A stretch of DNA of 64,000 nucleotides from Pseudooceanicola onchidii (lineage in GTDB: Bacteria > Pseudomonadota > Alphaproteobacteria > Rhodobacterales > Rhodobacteraceae): contig NZ_SPUW01000002.1 in the NCBI RefSeq assembly GCF_004959925.1, forward strand, positions 868,001-932,000. The letters run 5' to 3'. Each line of letters starts with the position of its first letter. The stretch's first letter is position 1. Position numbers and translations under genes: made by a program. Under the pieces are notes generated by a model, which saw only the letters and a list, made by a program, of their open reading frames with translations, was not told the origin of the DNA and made no database searches. Shown piece by piece: positions 8,384 through 16,659 of this stretch.

Positions 8384-10876
8384 ATGAAGACCCATGTCAA
8401 AGCCCTTGTCGTCGGTGGTGGCGCCGTCGGCACCTCGATCGCCTACCACCTGGCCCGGGGGGGCTGGGACGACGTGATGCTGCTGGAACGGGACGAGCTG
8501 ACCAGCGGATCGACCTGGCACGCCGCCGGCCTGCTGCCGCTGTTCAACATGAGCTATGCGACGACCCACATCCACAAGTACTCGGTCGATTTCTACAAGA
8601 CGCTCGAGGCCGAAACCGGCCTGAACGCGGGCTTTTCGATCGTCGGCAACCTGCGCATGGCGCAGACGGATGCGCGGATGGACGAATACATGCTTTATGC
8701 CTCCACGGCCGAAACCGCCGGCGTTCCTTACGAATGGATGACGCCCGCGCAGATCAAGGACCGCTGGCCGCTGGTGCGGACCGAGGATCTGAAGGGCGCG
8801 ATCTATCACCCGACGGATGGCTACATCAATCCGGCCGATGTCACGATGGCCATGGCCAAGGGCGCGCGCCAGCGCGGCGTGATGATCGAACGCAAGTGGC
8901 AGGTCGACGCGTATGAGTGGACCGGGTCCGAGTGGAAGGTCACGCTGACCAAGATGGGCGAGCGGGGCGGCAACCTTGTTCCGACCGAGGAGGCCTGCGT
9001 CGTCACCGCCGAACACGTCGTCACCGCGACGGGCAACCACGCGCAGCGCACCGCGAAACTGCTGGGCATCAAGACGCCCGCGATCCCGGTGGAACACCAG
9101 TTCATCGTGACCGAACCCGATCCCGCGCTGGTCGCCTATCGCGCGGCGGGCGGTGAAGAGCATCCGGTCCTGCGCGACGCCGATGCCAAGTGGTACGTGC
9201 GCGAGGAACGCGGTGGCTGGATCCTTGGCCCCTATGAACGCAATGCCCCCGCGCGCTTCCAGTACGGCGTGCCCGACAGCTTCCGCGCCGACCTCTTCCC
9301 GCTCGATCTGGAGCGGATCGAGGAAGAGTACATGTCGATGATCCATCGCCTGCCGTCCTCCGAAGAGGTTGGTTTGAAAGACGATTTCAACGGCCCGATC
9401 TGTTACACCCCCGACGGCAACCCGCTGGTCGGCCCCGCGCCGGGCCTGCGCAACATGTGGCTGGCCGAGGGCTTTTCGTTCGGGATCACCGCTGCGGGCG
9501 GCACGGGCTATTACCTGGCCCAGATGATGATCGAGGGCGAGGCCGAGATCGACATGGCCTCGCTTGATCCCAAGCGCTACGGGTCCTGGATGACGACCGA
9601 CTATGCGGTGGCCAAGAACGAAGAGGCCTATGAGCACGTCTTCATCTTGCACCACCCCGACGAGGAACGGCAGGCCGCGCGGCCGCTTCGGACCTCGCCT
9701 GCCTACGACCGTCAGAAGGCGGCGGGGGCACAGTTCGGCCAGGTGAACGGTTGGGAACGCCCGAACTACTACGCGCCCGAAGGCTTCGACGATCACGCGG
9801 CACGGTCCTTCCGCCGGGGTGGCTGGTGGCAGCACGCGGTCGACGAGGCGAAGGCAATCCGCGAAGGCGTCGGCCTGATCGACGCGACAGCCTTTACCAA
9901 GCACCTGGTGAAGGGCCCCGGCGCCACGGCCTTCCTGGACTGGTTCACTTGCAACAAGCTGCCCAAGGTCGGCCGCATCAACCTGACCTATGCGCTGACC
10001 TCCAAGGGCACGACGCGGACCGAATATACCATCGTGCGGCTGGCCGAGGACGAATATTACCTCGTCTCCGCCGGGGCCTGGACGGCCTATGACAGCGATT
10101 TCCTGCAGAAGGCGATCGAGGACAAGATCCCCGAATTCGGCTGGATCTCCTGCCACGATGTGACCACGCAGTGGGGCGTCTTCGCCATCGCCGGGCCGAA
10201 ATCCCGCGACGTGCTGAACGCCCTGGTTCGGGATGGGGAGCCCGAGACGGTCCTGTCGAACAAGCGCTTCCCCTGGCTGACGATGCGCAACATCGAGCTG
10301 GGCATGTGCCCGGTCCGCGCCATCCGCGTCGCCTATACTGGTGAGCTGGGCTGGGAGTTGCACCACCCGATCGAGATGCAGAATTACCTTTGGGACAAGC
10401 TGGTCGAGGCCGGGGAACCGCACGGCATGAAGCTGGTCGGTGCCCGTGCGCAGAACTGGCTGCGCCAGGAGAAATCCTACCGCGCCTTCGGCACCGAACT
10501 GGGCCGTGACGCGACCCCGGCCGAGGCGGACCTGCCGCGCTTCATCGACCTGTCGAAAGAATTCCACGGCAAGGACGCCATGGAGGCGACCGGCATCCGC
10601 GCCAAATGCGTGACGCTGCTGATCGACGGGCCGGACGACGCGGACCCCTGGGGGCGCGAGGCGCTTTATGACGGCGACACCAAGGTGGGTCGTCTGACCT
10701 CGGGTGGCTATTCGGTGGCCTTCGGCAAATCGATCGGCATGGGCTACGTCACGCCCGCCCTGGCGGTGCCGGGCACCAAGCTGAAGGTGAAGATGTTCGA
10801 TCGGCTCTGGGACTGCGAAATCACCGAAGACAGCCCCTACGATCCGAAGAACGAAGTGATCCGCAAGGACGGCTGA
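8384..10876 (+). CDS. FAD-dependent dimethylglycine/sarcosine dehydrogenase-like protein with GcvT domain
   Basis: 830 residues in the DMGDH/SARDH architecture: an N-terminal DAO-type FAD domain (residues 1 to about 370; VVGGGAVGTSIAYHLA), a short FAO_M linker domain (about 375-430), and a GcvT-like folate domain with its C-terminal barrel (about 430-820; NWLRQEKSYRAFGTELG, GYVTPALAVPG). SGSTWHAAGLLP puts His46 at the site that carries covalent FAD in DMGDH and SARDH. It probably demethylates an N-methylated glycine or related amine, passing one-carbon units to tetrahydrofolate and electrons to ETF. The substrate is not provable. Roseobacters carry many paralogues of this family. Confidence 0.9.
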   Translation: MKTHVKALVVGGGAVGTSIAYHLARGGWDDVMLLERDELTSGSTWHAAGLLPLFNMSYATTHIHKYSVDFYKTLEAETGLNAGFSIVGNLRMAQTDARMDEYMLYASTAETAGVPYEWMTPAQIKDRWPLVRTEDLKGAIYHPTDGYINPADVTMAMAKGARQRGVMIERKWQVDAYEWTGSEWKVTLTKMGERGGNLVPTEEACVVTAEHVVTATGNHAQRTAKLLGIKTPAIPVEHQFIVTEPDPALVAYRAAGGEEHPVLRDADAKWYVREERGGWILGPYERNAPARFQYGVPDSFRADLFPLDLERIEEEYMSMIHRLPSSEEVGLKDDFNGPICYTPDGNPLVGPAPGLRNMWLAEGFSFGITAAGGTGYYLAQMMIEGEAEIDMASLDPKRYGSWMTTDYAVAKNEEAYEHVFILHHPDEERQAARPLRTSPAYDRQKAAGAQFGQVNGWERPNYYAPEGFDDHAARSFRRGGWWQHAVDEAKAIREGVGLIDATAFTKHLVKGPGATAFLDWFTCNKLPKVGRINLTYALTSKGTTRTEYTIVRLAEDEYYLVSAGAWTAYDSDFLQKAIEDKIPEFGWISCHDVTTQWGVFAIAGPKSRDVLNALVRDGEPETVLSNKRFPWLTMRNIELGMCPVRAIRVAYTGELGWELHHPIEMQNYLWDKLVEAGEPHGMKLVGARAQNWLRQEKSYRAFGTELGRDATPAEADLPRFIDLSKEFHGKDAMEATGIRAKCVTLLIDGPDDADPWGREALYDGDTKVGRLTSGGYSVAFGKSIGMGYVTPALAVPGTKLKVKMFDRLWDCEITEDSPYDPKNEVIRKDG

Positions 10877-10883
10877 CCGGGCA

Positions 10884-10942
10884 GGGGGGCTTTGCCCCCC
10901 GGGCGTGCCGCGCGCCCCCCAGGATACATGAACCAGAGGAAG
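10884..10942 (+). repeat. Dispersed palindromic repeat, copy 2
   Basis: It starts with the hairpin GGGGGGC-TTT-GCCCCCC directly behind the flavoprotein stop and continues through CGCGCCCCCCAGGATACATG to AACCAGAGGAAG. The end (GGATAT-like, then ACCAGAGGAAG) matches the copies at 11053, 20295 and 50179. This copy and copy 3 lie head to head in the 262-base gap between two convergent genes; both may help end transcription, though neither has a T-run. Confidence 0.7.
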
Positions 10943-11052
10943 CAGGCGGGGTCCGGCCCCCTGCATGTCGCAAGGGGCCTTCCCCTGGTGCGGTCATCGG
11001 TTCCCACCTGTACCGCAGGTCCAGTCTGCGCCCGGATGGTTAAGAAACCCTT

Positions 11053-11130
11053 GCTTCCCCTGGTGTCCATATCCTCGGGGGTGTTCGGCCCTCCGCAGGA
11101 GGGGCGAGAGGGGGCAGACAGCCCCCTTTG
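11053..11130 (-). repeat. Dispersed palindromic repeat, copy 3
   Basis: On the minus strand it reads GGGGGCTGTCTGCCCCC, then CCCTCC-TGC-GGAGGG, then CCCCCGAGGATATGGACACC and CAGGGGAAG. It is the same layout as the other copies, in opposite orientation to copy 2, and sits directly behind the DUF938 gene. The remaining 110 bases between the two copies show nothing recognisable. Confidence 0.7.
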
Positions 11131-11138
11131 CCGACGGC

Positions 11139-11801
11139 TCAGCCGAAGCGCCGTGCGACGAAGGCGAGGTTGTTGGCCGGCATCTCGACCAGCTGCGCCA
11201 GCTCCATCCCGCTGGCGTGGATCATGTCGGTGATGTCGAAATCGTCCTTGTAGCCGATCGCCGCATCGGCGCCGGTCAGCTCGGCATGGAAGCGGCGGTC
11301 GCCGTCCGAGGTCAGCTCTCCGCCCCGCATGAAGGGGCCGTAGAGCATCAGTTGACCACCGGGGGCGAGGGCGCGACCCGCCTCGCGGATCAGGGTGCGG
11401 CAGTCTTCGGTGCTGATCAGGTGAAGCAGGTTGACCAGCAGGATCAGGTCCTGGCCCCCATGGGCGTCGGACCAGCCCGGCGCGGTGGCGTCCAGCGCAA
11501 TGGAAGGTCGGATGTTCGGCAATCCGGCATCCTGCGCCAGCAGGTCGATCGAGGTCCGGCGGGCCGCGTCGACCTCGGTCGGTTGCCAGGTGATCCGGGG
11601 GCTGCGGCGGGCATGTTCGACGATGTGCTGGCCCGCGCCCGAGGCCAGTTCCAGCGCGTGGCCGCTGTCCCGGTCCTCGACCAGCCCGGCGACCAGCGTG
11701 GCGATGGCGTCCTTGTTGCGGTCGGCGGCGGGCAGGCGCAGACGGCCGCCGCCCGCATCTTCGGACACCGTGGCAGAGGCAGGCAGGGCGCGCTTGGTCA
11801 T
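11139..11801 (-). CDS. DUF938 family SAM-dependent methyltransferase-like protein
   Basis: 220 residues matching the DUF938 pattern: PAADRNKDAI, the SAM-site block ALELASGAGQHIVEHA, ITWQPTEVD, a NLLHLIS motif, LMLYGPF and the C-terminal MPANNLAFV. These proteins are class I methyltransferase folds with unknown substrates. The start overlaps the stop of the FAD oxidase gene by four bases (ATGA), so it is the second gene of a two-gene unit. The physiological role is not known. Confidence 0.85.
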   Translation of the reverse strand: MTKRALPASATVSEDAGGGRLRLPAADRNKDAIATLVAGLVEDRDSGHALELASGAGQHIVEHARRSPRITWQPTEVDAARRTSIDLLAQDAGLPNIRPSIALDATAPGWSDAHGGQDLILLVNLLHLISTEDCRTLIREAGRALAPGGQLMLYGPFMRGGELTSDGDRRFHAELTGADAAIGYKDDFDITDMIHASGMELAQLVEMPANNLAFVARRFG

Positions 11802-12883
11802 TGATGGAACCTTTCCGGGCTGAGGGCGGTGACGATGGCCGAAGGCAGGCCCGGGGTCCGGCCCGTCAGCAGATCGGCGGTCAATGCGGCGGCGGCGGGG
11901 GCGGTCTGGAACCCATAGCCCCCCTGTCCGGCAAGCCAGAAGAAGTCGGGCATGCCCGGGTCGCGCCCGATCACCAGCGTGCGGTCGGGGGCAAAGCTGC
12001 GCAACCCCGCCCAGGTGGCGATCACGCGCGTCACCTCAATCGTGACGGCGGCTTCGAACCGGGCAAGGCCTTCGGCGATCACCATGTCATCGGCCCAGGC
12101 GTCCATCGGGGCCGAGGGGTCTTCCTCGGACGGAGAGACGATCAGCCCGCCGGCATCGGGCTTGGCGTACCAGCTTTCGCCGACCGCATCGACGAAGGCC
12201 CAGGCGGCGGGATCGGTGCCCGGGGGCAGGGGGATGCGGGCCATCGACCGGCGGTAGGGCGTGATGCCAAGGGGCGCGACGCCCGCCATGCGCGCGATAT
12301 CGTCGGCCCAGGCTCCGGCGGCGTTGAGAAGGGTCGTCGCGGTTAGTTCTCCGGCGGCGGTCGTCACCCGCCAGGCGGTGTCGCGGGTGATCGCGGTCGC
12401 GCGGGCCCCGGTGATGATCCGGGCGCCATGGGCCCGGGCGCGACGGCGGGCATTCTGGATCAGCAGGTCGGTGTCCAGATCGGCGGTGTCGTCGCGCAGG
12501 GCGGCGTGGGCGATCACCGCAGGGTCGATCAGCGGGAAATAGCGCTGCGCCTCGGCGACCGACAGGTCGGTCATCCCGAAGCTGCGGGCCTCGGTCGCGA
12601 AGGCCCGGGCCTCGTCGGCGCGTCCGATCAGCAGGAAGGGGCGGGGCGTCAGAACGCCGCCGTCGGCGGTGCGGTGGTGATCGGCGCTGGCCTCGTTCAG
12701 GGCGCGGACCGTCGCGTTGCCGTAGCTTTCCAGGAACATCGCCGCCGACCGCCCCGAGGCGTGATAGGCAAGGTGATCCTCGGCCTCGATCACCGTGACG
12801 TCGGCATGCGGCGCAAGGGCGGCCGCCGCCGTCAGCCCGGCCACGCCGCCGCCGATGATCGCGATGTCACTGTGGTCGGTCAT
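11798..12883 (-). CDS. FAD-dependent oxidoreductase (DAO family, D-amino acid/amine oxidase-like)
   Basis: 361 residues, single DAO domain. The N-terminal FAD motif is IIGGGVAGLTAAAALAPH with the acidic end VIEAEDHLAYHASGRSAAMF. The C terminus has VIATWAGLRSFAPDRTLVIG and FFWLAGQGGYGFQTAPA. It probably oxidises an amino acid or secondary amine such as a D-amino acid or glycine derivative; the substrate is open. It is coupled to the downstream methyltransferase. Cytosolic, no signal peptide. Confidence 0.88.
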   Translation of the reverse strand: MTDHSDIAIIGGGVAGLTAAAALAPHADVTVIEAEDHLAYHASGRSAAMFLESYGNATVRALNEASADHHRTADGGVLTPRPFLLIGRADEARAFATEARSFGMTDLSVAEAQRYFPLIDPAVIAHAALRDDTADLDTDLLIQNARRRARAHGARIITGARATAITRDTAWRVTTAAGELTATTLLNAAGAWADDIARMAGVAPLGITPYRRSMARIPLPPGTDPAAWAFVDAVGESWYAKPDAGGLIVSPSEEDPSAPMDAWADDMVIAEGLARFEAAVTIEVTRVIATWAGLRSFAPDRTLVIGRDPGMPDFFWLAGQGGYGFQTAPAAAALTADLLTGRTPGLPSAIVTALSPERFHQ

Positions 12884-12913
12884 GGGGCGAGAGTGCCGAT
12901 TATCGCCGCAGGG

Positions 12914-13378
12914 TCAATCGCGGGCCAGGGACAGCGGCTTTTCGAAGTAGACCCGGTGAAAGCCGTCCTCGATCCGCCGGTCGGTTTCGACATAGCCCAG
13001 CCGGGGATAGATCCCGAGGTTATCGGCCATCTTGATGTTGGTATAAAGCCGCACGGCGGGCAGGCCGGCGTGGCGGGCGGTGTCCTCGCACAGGCCGATC
13101 AGCGCCTTGCCGATGCCGCGACCGGCGGCGTCGGGATGGACGGCCACGTTTTCCAGCAGCATGGCGCCTGCATCCTCGTAGAAGACGATGAAGCCCAGAA
13201 GCCGGTCCCCGTCCATGGCAACCCGGACGACGTCCGCCGCGATCTGGGCGGCAAAGTCGGCGACCATGGGGGCGGGCTTGCGGCCCATCAGGGGCACGTA
13301 GCGGGCATAGGCCAATTCGGCACAGGTCCGGACGGCGGGTTCGTCCGTGGCGGTGGCGGGGCGAAGGATATGGGTCAC
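12914..13378 (-). CDS. GNAT family N-acetyltransferase
   Basis: 154 residues with the GNAT fold: beta-strand and motif A VAVHPDAAGRGIGKALIG (the R/Q-x-x-G-x-G/A acetyl-CoA pyrophosphate loop), then LYTNIKMADNLGIYPRLGYVETDRR, as in enzymes related to small-molecule or peptide acetylation. The substrate is unknown. It lies behind the purine transporter genes but is separated from them by a terminator at 13391-13426, so it may be expressed partly by read-through or from its own promoter. Confidence 0.87.
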   Translation of the reverse strand: MTHILRPATATDEPAVRTCAELAYARYVPLMGRKPAPMVADFAAQIAADVVRVAMDGDRLLGFIVFYEDAGAMLLENVAVHPDAAGRGIGKALIGLCEDTARHAGLPAVRLYTNIKMADNLGIYPRLGYVETDRRIEDGFHRVYFEKPLSLARD

Positions 13379-13390
13379 GGCGGATCCGGT

Positions 13391-13426
13391 AAGAAAAGGG
13401 GGCGGCTGCGCGTGGCAACCGCCCCC
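13391..13426 (-). terminator. Rho-independent terminator behind the BMP-type binding protein gene
   Basis: On the minus strand GGGGGCGG pairs with CCGCCCCC (13419-13426 with 13398-13405) and is followed by TTTTCTT. It lies 22 bases after the stop of the binding-protein gene and marks the main end of the xdh-transporter transcript. Confidence 0.85.
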
Positions 13427-13447
13427 GGTCTGGTCAAGGCGGGCCGC

Positions 13448-14536
13448 TTACTGCGGGATGTCGCCTTCGATCCCTTCGACGTAGAAGTTCATGCCGGCCA
13501 GGGTGCCGTCATCCGCCGTCTCGCCCTCGGCCAGCCAGTCGGAGCCGTCCTGCTTTTTCAGCGGGCCGGTGAAGGCGTGGTATTCGCCCGAGGCCAGCTT
13601 GTCCTTCAGCGCCAGCGCCTCGGCCTTCACCTCGGCGGGGACGGCGTCGGTGATCTCACCGATGCCGACCATGCCCGGGCCGATGCCGTCCCATGTGTTG
13701 GTCGAGGTCCAGGTGCCGTCGATCACGGCCTGGGTGCGCGCGATGTAGTAGGGCGCCCAGTTGTCGATGATCGAGGAGATCCGGGGTTTCGGCGCATATT
13801 CCGCCATGTCCGAGGCCTGGCCGAAGGTGTAGACGTTGCCCGCCGCCTGAGCCGCCGCCTGCGGGGCGGTGGAGTCGGTGTGCTGCAGGATCACGTCGGC
13901 GCCCTGTTCGATCAGAACCTTGGCGGCGTCGGCTTCCTTCGCCGGGTCGAACCAGGTGAAGGCCCAGACGATCTTGAACTGCACGTCGGGGTTGACCTTC
14001 TTGGCGTGGATGTAGGCCGAGTTGATGCCGCGGATGACCTCGGGGATCGGGTAGGACCCGATGTAGCCGATGATGTTGCTTTCGGTCATGTGGCCCGCGA
14101 TCGTGCCCTGCACCGCGCGGCCTTCGTAGAAGCGGGCCGAGTAGACGCTGACGTTGTCGGCGGTCTTGTAGCCGGTGGCATGTTCGAACTTCACGTCCGG
14201 GAACTTGGCCGCGACGTTGATGGTCGGGTCCATGTAGCCGAACGAGGTGGTGAAGATCAGGTCCGCGCCGTCCAGTGCCATCTGGGTCATCACGCGTTCG
14301 CTGTCCGGGCCTTCGGGCACGGATTCGACAAACACGGTTTCGACCTGGTCGCCGAAGTGTTCTTCGACCGCCTGGCGGCCCTTGTCGTGCTCATAGGTCC
14401 AGCCGCCGTCACCGACGGGGCCGACATAGACGAAGCCGACCTTGGTCTTGTCCTGGGCCATGGCCCCGGTGGCGGTCGCGGCCAGGCCAAGCGCCATGGC
14501 GGCGCCGGTCATCAATGCGCGTTTGGTGAGTTTCAT
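13448..14536 (-). CDS. BMP family ABC transporter substrate-binding protein (purine/nucleoside type)
   Basis: 362 residues with a clear Sec signal peptide (positive start MKLTKRA, hydrophobic core, cleavage near ATGAMAQD). The mature part is the Bmp/PnrA-like periplasmic binding fold: KVGFVYVGPVGDGGWTYEHD, IFTTSFGYMDPTINVAAKFPD, NIIGYIGSYPIPEVIRGINS, QHTDSTAPQAAA. Members bind nucleosides or free purines. It is preceded in the same direction by two permeases, an ATPase and xanthine dehydrogenase genes, which points to purine (for example hypoxanthine/xanthine or nucleoside) uptake. The gap of 45 bases to the permease gene is short. Confidence 0.9.
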   Translation of the reverse strand: MKLTKRALMTGAAMALGLAATATGAMAQDKTKVGFVYVGPVGDGGWTYEHDKGRQAVEEHFGDQVETVFVESVPEGPDSERVMTQMALDGADLIFTTSFGYMDPTINVAAKFPDVKFEHATGYKTADNVSVYSARFYEGRAVQGTIAGHMTESNIIGYIGSYPIPEVIRGINSAYIHAKKVNPDVQFKIVWAFTWFDPAKEADAAKVLIEQGADVILQHTDSTAPQAAAQAAGNVYTFGQASDMAEYAPKPRISSIIDNWAPYYIARTQAVIDGTWTSTNTWDGIGPGMVGIGEITDAVPAEVKAEALALKDKLASGEYHAFTGPLKKQDGSDWLAEGETADDGTLAGMNFYVEGIEGDIPQ

Positions 14537-14581
14537 GTTTCTCCCTTTCAGGTCTTCGTGTTTTGGGTTGAGTGTAATCGT

Positions 14582-15502
14582 CTAGCTGGTCGCGTGGAAG
14601 ATGCGACCAAGCGAGGCCGGGGCCCGTGACTTGTCGGCGGACATGATGACCAGCACGACAATCGTGATGATGTAGGGGGACATCGACAGGTATTCGACCG
14701 GGATGGCGATGCCTGCGGCCTGCAGGTTCAGCTGCAGCACAGTGACGCCGCCGAACAGGTAGGCCCCCAGCAGGACGCGCCAGGGTTTCCAGCTGGCAAA
14801 GACCACCAGCGCCAGGGCGATCCAGCCGATGCCGGCGGTCATGCCCTCGGTCCACTGCGGAACGCGGATCAGGCTGATATAGGCGCCGCCCAGGCCCGCG
14901 CAGGCGCCGCCAAAGGCGATGGCCATGATGCGGATGCGGACGACCTTGTAGCCAAGCGCATGGGCGGCGTCGTGGTTTTCCCCGACCGCGCGCAGGATCA
15001 GCCCGGCGCGGGAGTATTTCAGGAAGGCCCAGACGGCGGCAACCAGCGCCAGCCCGACATAGACCATCAGGTCATGGCCAAAAAGGATCCGCCCGACCAC
15101 CGGAAGATCGGTCAGCACGGGGATATCCAGCCGCGGCGTCGCGGGTGGTTTGATCCCCTGGTAGCCCTGGCCCAGAAGCGACGACAGCCCCAGCCCGAAC
15201 AGCGTCAGCGCCAGCCCCGACGCCACCTGGTTGGCCAGGGCAAACTGCGTCAGGAAGGCAAACAGCAACGACAGCGCCGCGCCCCCGATGGTGGCCGCGA
15301 CAAAGCCGGCCGTGGGCGATCCGGTCTGCACGGCGACCGCAAAGCCGCAGATCGCCCCGGTGATCATCATGCCCTCGACGCCCAGGTTCAACACGCCCGC
15401 ACGTTCGACGATCAGCTCTCCGATCGCGGCGATCATCACGGCGGTCGCCGCCACCATGAGCGAGGCGATGAGCAGGACGGGATTGATGGCAGACAGGTCC
15501 AT
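14582..15502 (-). CDS. ABC transporter permease (nucleoside/purine type)
   Basis: 306 residues with about eight to nine hydrophobic helices and the branched-chain amino acid/BMP-type permease motif GELIVERAGVLNLGVEGMM near the N terminus, and ALGYKVVRIRIMAIAFGGACAGLGGAY later. It forms the inner-membrane channel with the second permease. The start overlaps the stop of the upstream permease by one base. Confidence 0.93.
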   Translation of the reverse strand: MDLSAINPVLLIASLMVAATAVMIAAIGELIVERAGVLNLGVEGMMITGAICGFAVAVQTGSPTAGFVAATIGGAALSLLFAFLTQFALANQVASGLALTLFGLGLSSLLGQGYQGIKPPATPRLDIPVLTDLPVVGRILFGHDLMVYVGLALVAAVWAFLKYSRAGLILRAVGENHDAAHALGYKVVRIRIMAIAFGGACAGLGGAYISLIRVPQWTEGMTAGIGWIALALVVFASWKPWRVLLGAYLFGGVTVLQLNLQAAGIAIPVEYLSMSPYIITIVVLVIMSADKSRAPASLGRIFHATS

Positions 15503-16584
15503 CAGGCGACCTCCCCTTTTCCGAAGCGCAGCCGATAGGAGGTCAGCACATCCACCGCCAGCAGGAAGAACAGAAGCATCCCCTGGAACATCTGGATCGC
15601 CGCCGCCGGCAGCCCCATGCTGGACTGCGCGATTTCGCCGCCGATATAGGTCAGCGCCATCAGCATCCCGGCCAGCAGGATACCGACCGGATGCAGCCGC
15701 CCAAGGAAGGCGACGATGATCGCGGTAAAGCCGTAGCCGGTGTTGAAATCGATCGACACTTGGCCTGCGGGGCCCGACACCTCGAACATGCCCGCAAGAC
15801 CCGCGAGCGCCCCCGAGATGCCGAGGCAGAAAAGGATCAGCCGCGCCGGGGACACGCCCGCGAACTTGGCGGCGCGCGGGGCCTCTCCGGTCAGGCGGAT
15901 GTGATAGCCCAGCTGGTGCCGCGTCAGCAGGATATAGGCAAAGATCACCGCGATGAAGGCCGCGGCGACGCCCCAGTGCATGCCGGTGTTGGCGATCAGG
16001 TCGGCGTTATGGGCCGACGGATACTGCTGAAGGTTGCGCGATCCGGGAAAACCGAAGCCCTGCGGGTTCTTCATCAGGCCAAGCGACATCGAGGCCAGCA
16101 ACTGCTCGGCCACGTAGACCAGCATCAGCGACACAAGGATCTCGTTCGTGCCGAACCTGACCTTGAGAAGCCCCGGGATCATCGCCCAGGCGCAGCCCGC
16201 GATCGCGCCGCCGAGGATCATCAGCGGGAAGATGAACCAGCCCTCCATCGGGTAGAAGGCAAGCGCCACGCCCGCGCCGCCAAGCGCACCGAGGATGTAC
16301 TGCCCCTCGGCCCCGATGTTCCAGATCCCCGCCCGGAACCCGAGGCTCAGGCCAATGGCGATCAGGATCAGCGGCCCGCCCTTCACCAGCAGCTGCGGCC
16401 GGTAATAAAAGGCATGCTGCCCGAACAGCGGATCCCAGAAGATCGTGCGGATCGCCGCGACCGGATCCTTGCCAAGCGCCGCGAACATCAGCCCGCCAAA
16501 GATCATCGTGGCGATCACGGCCATCACCGGCGTCGCATAGGCAAAGGCCTGCGACGGCTGGCGGCGTTTCTCAAGCCTCAGCAT
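15502..16584 (-). CDS. ABC transporter permease (nucleoside/purine type)
   Basis: 360 residues, the longer of the two permeases, with a polar N terminus and multiple membrane helices. Family features are LSLGFRAGIWNIGAEGQYILGALGG (the 'GxWNIGaEGQ' motif), RFGTNEILVSLMLVYVAEQLL and GYGFTAIIVAFLGRLHPVG. It pairs with the next gene. The 75-base gap to the ATPase gene holds a dispersed repeat (16599-16631), an oddity inside an otherwise overlapping operon. Confidence 0.93.
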   Translation of the reverse strand: MLRLEKRRQPSQAFAYATPVMAVIATMIFGGLMFAALGKDPVAAIRTIFWDPLFGQHAFYYRPQLLVKGGPLILIAIGLSLGFRAGIWNIGAEGQYILGALGGAGVALAFYPMEGWFIFPLMILGGAIAGCAWAMIPGLLKVRFGTNEILVSLMLVYVAEQLLASMSLGLMKNPQGFGFPGSRNLQQYPSAHNADLIANTGMHWGVAAAFIAVIFAYILLTRHQLGYHIRLTGEAPRAAKFAGVSPARLILFCLGISGALAGLAGMFEVSGPAGQVSIDFNTGYGFTAIIVAFLGRLHPVGILLAGMLMALTYIGGEIAQSSMGLPAAAIQMFQGMLLFFLLAVDVLTSYRLRFGKGEVA

Positions 16585-16598
16585 GGGCGCGTCCCCTG

Positions 16599-16631
16599 CT
16601 TCATCTTGCCGAAAATACTCCCGCCGGAGGC
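16599..16631 (-). repeat. Short dispersed repeat, copy 4, inside the transporter operon
   Basis: Read on the minus strand it is nearly identical to the copy at 1389-1421 (GCCTCCGGCGGGAGTATTTT, then CGGCAAGATGAAG); they differ only around the T/G run. It fills most of the gap between the ATPase and first permease genes, where neighbours otherwise overlap. Confidence 0.75.
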
Positions 16632-16659
16632 GTCCGACACGTCCCGCAAGCGATCAGGA

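Noticed and set aside
8348-10966. Long minus-strand open frame (872 codons) opposite the dimethylglycine dehydrogenase-like gene
   Set aside because: It is a high-GC antisense shadow with His/Arg/Gly-rich composition and no domain; the plus-strand gene has all family motifs.
12428-14629. 733-codon plus-strand frame opposite the GNAT and BMP-type genes
   Set aside because: Shadow frame crossing several real genes; composition is typical of antisense GC-rich reading, with no recognisable domain.
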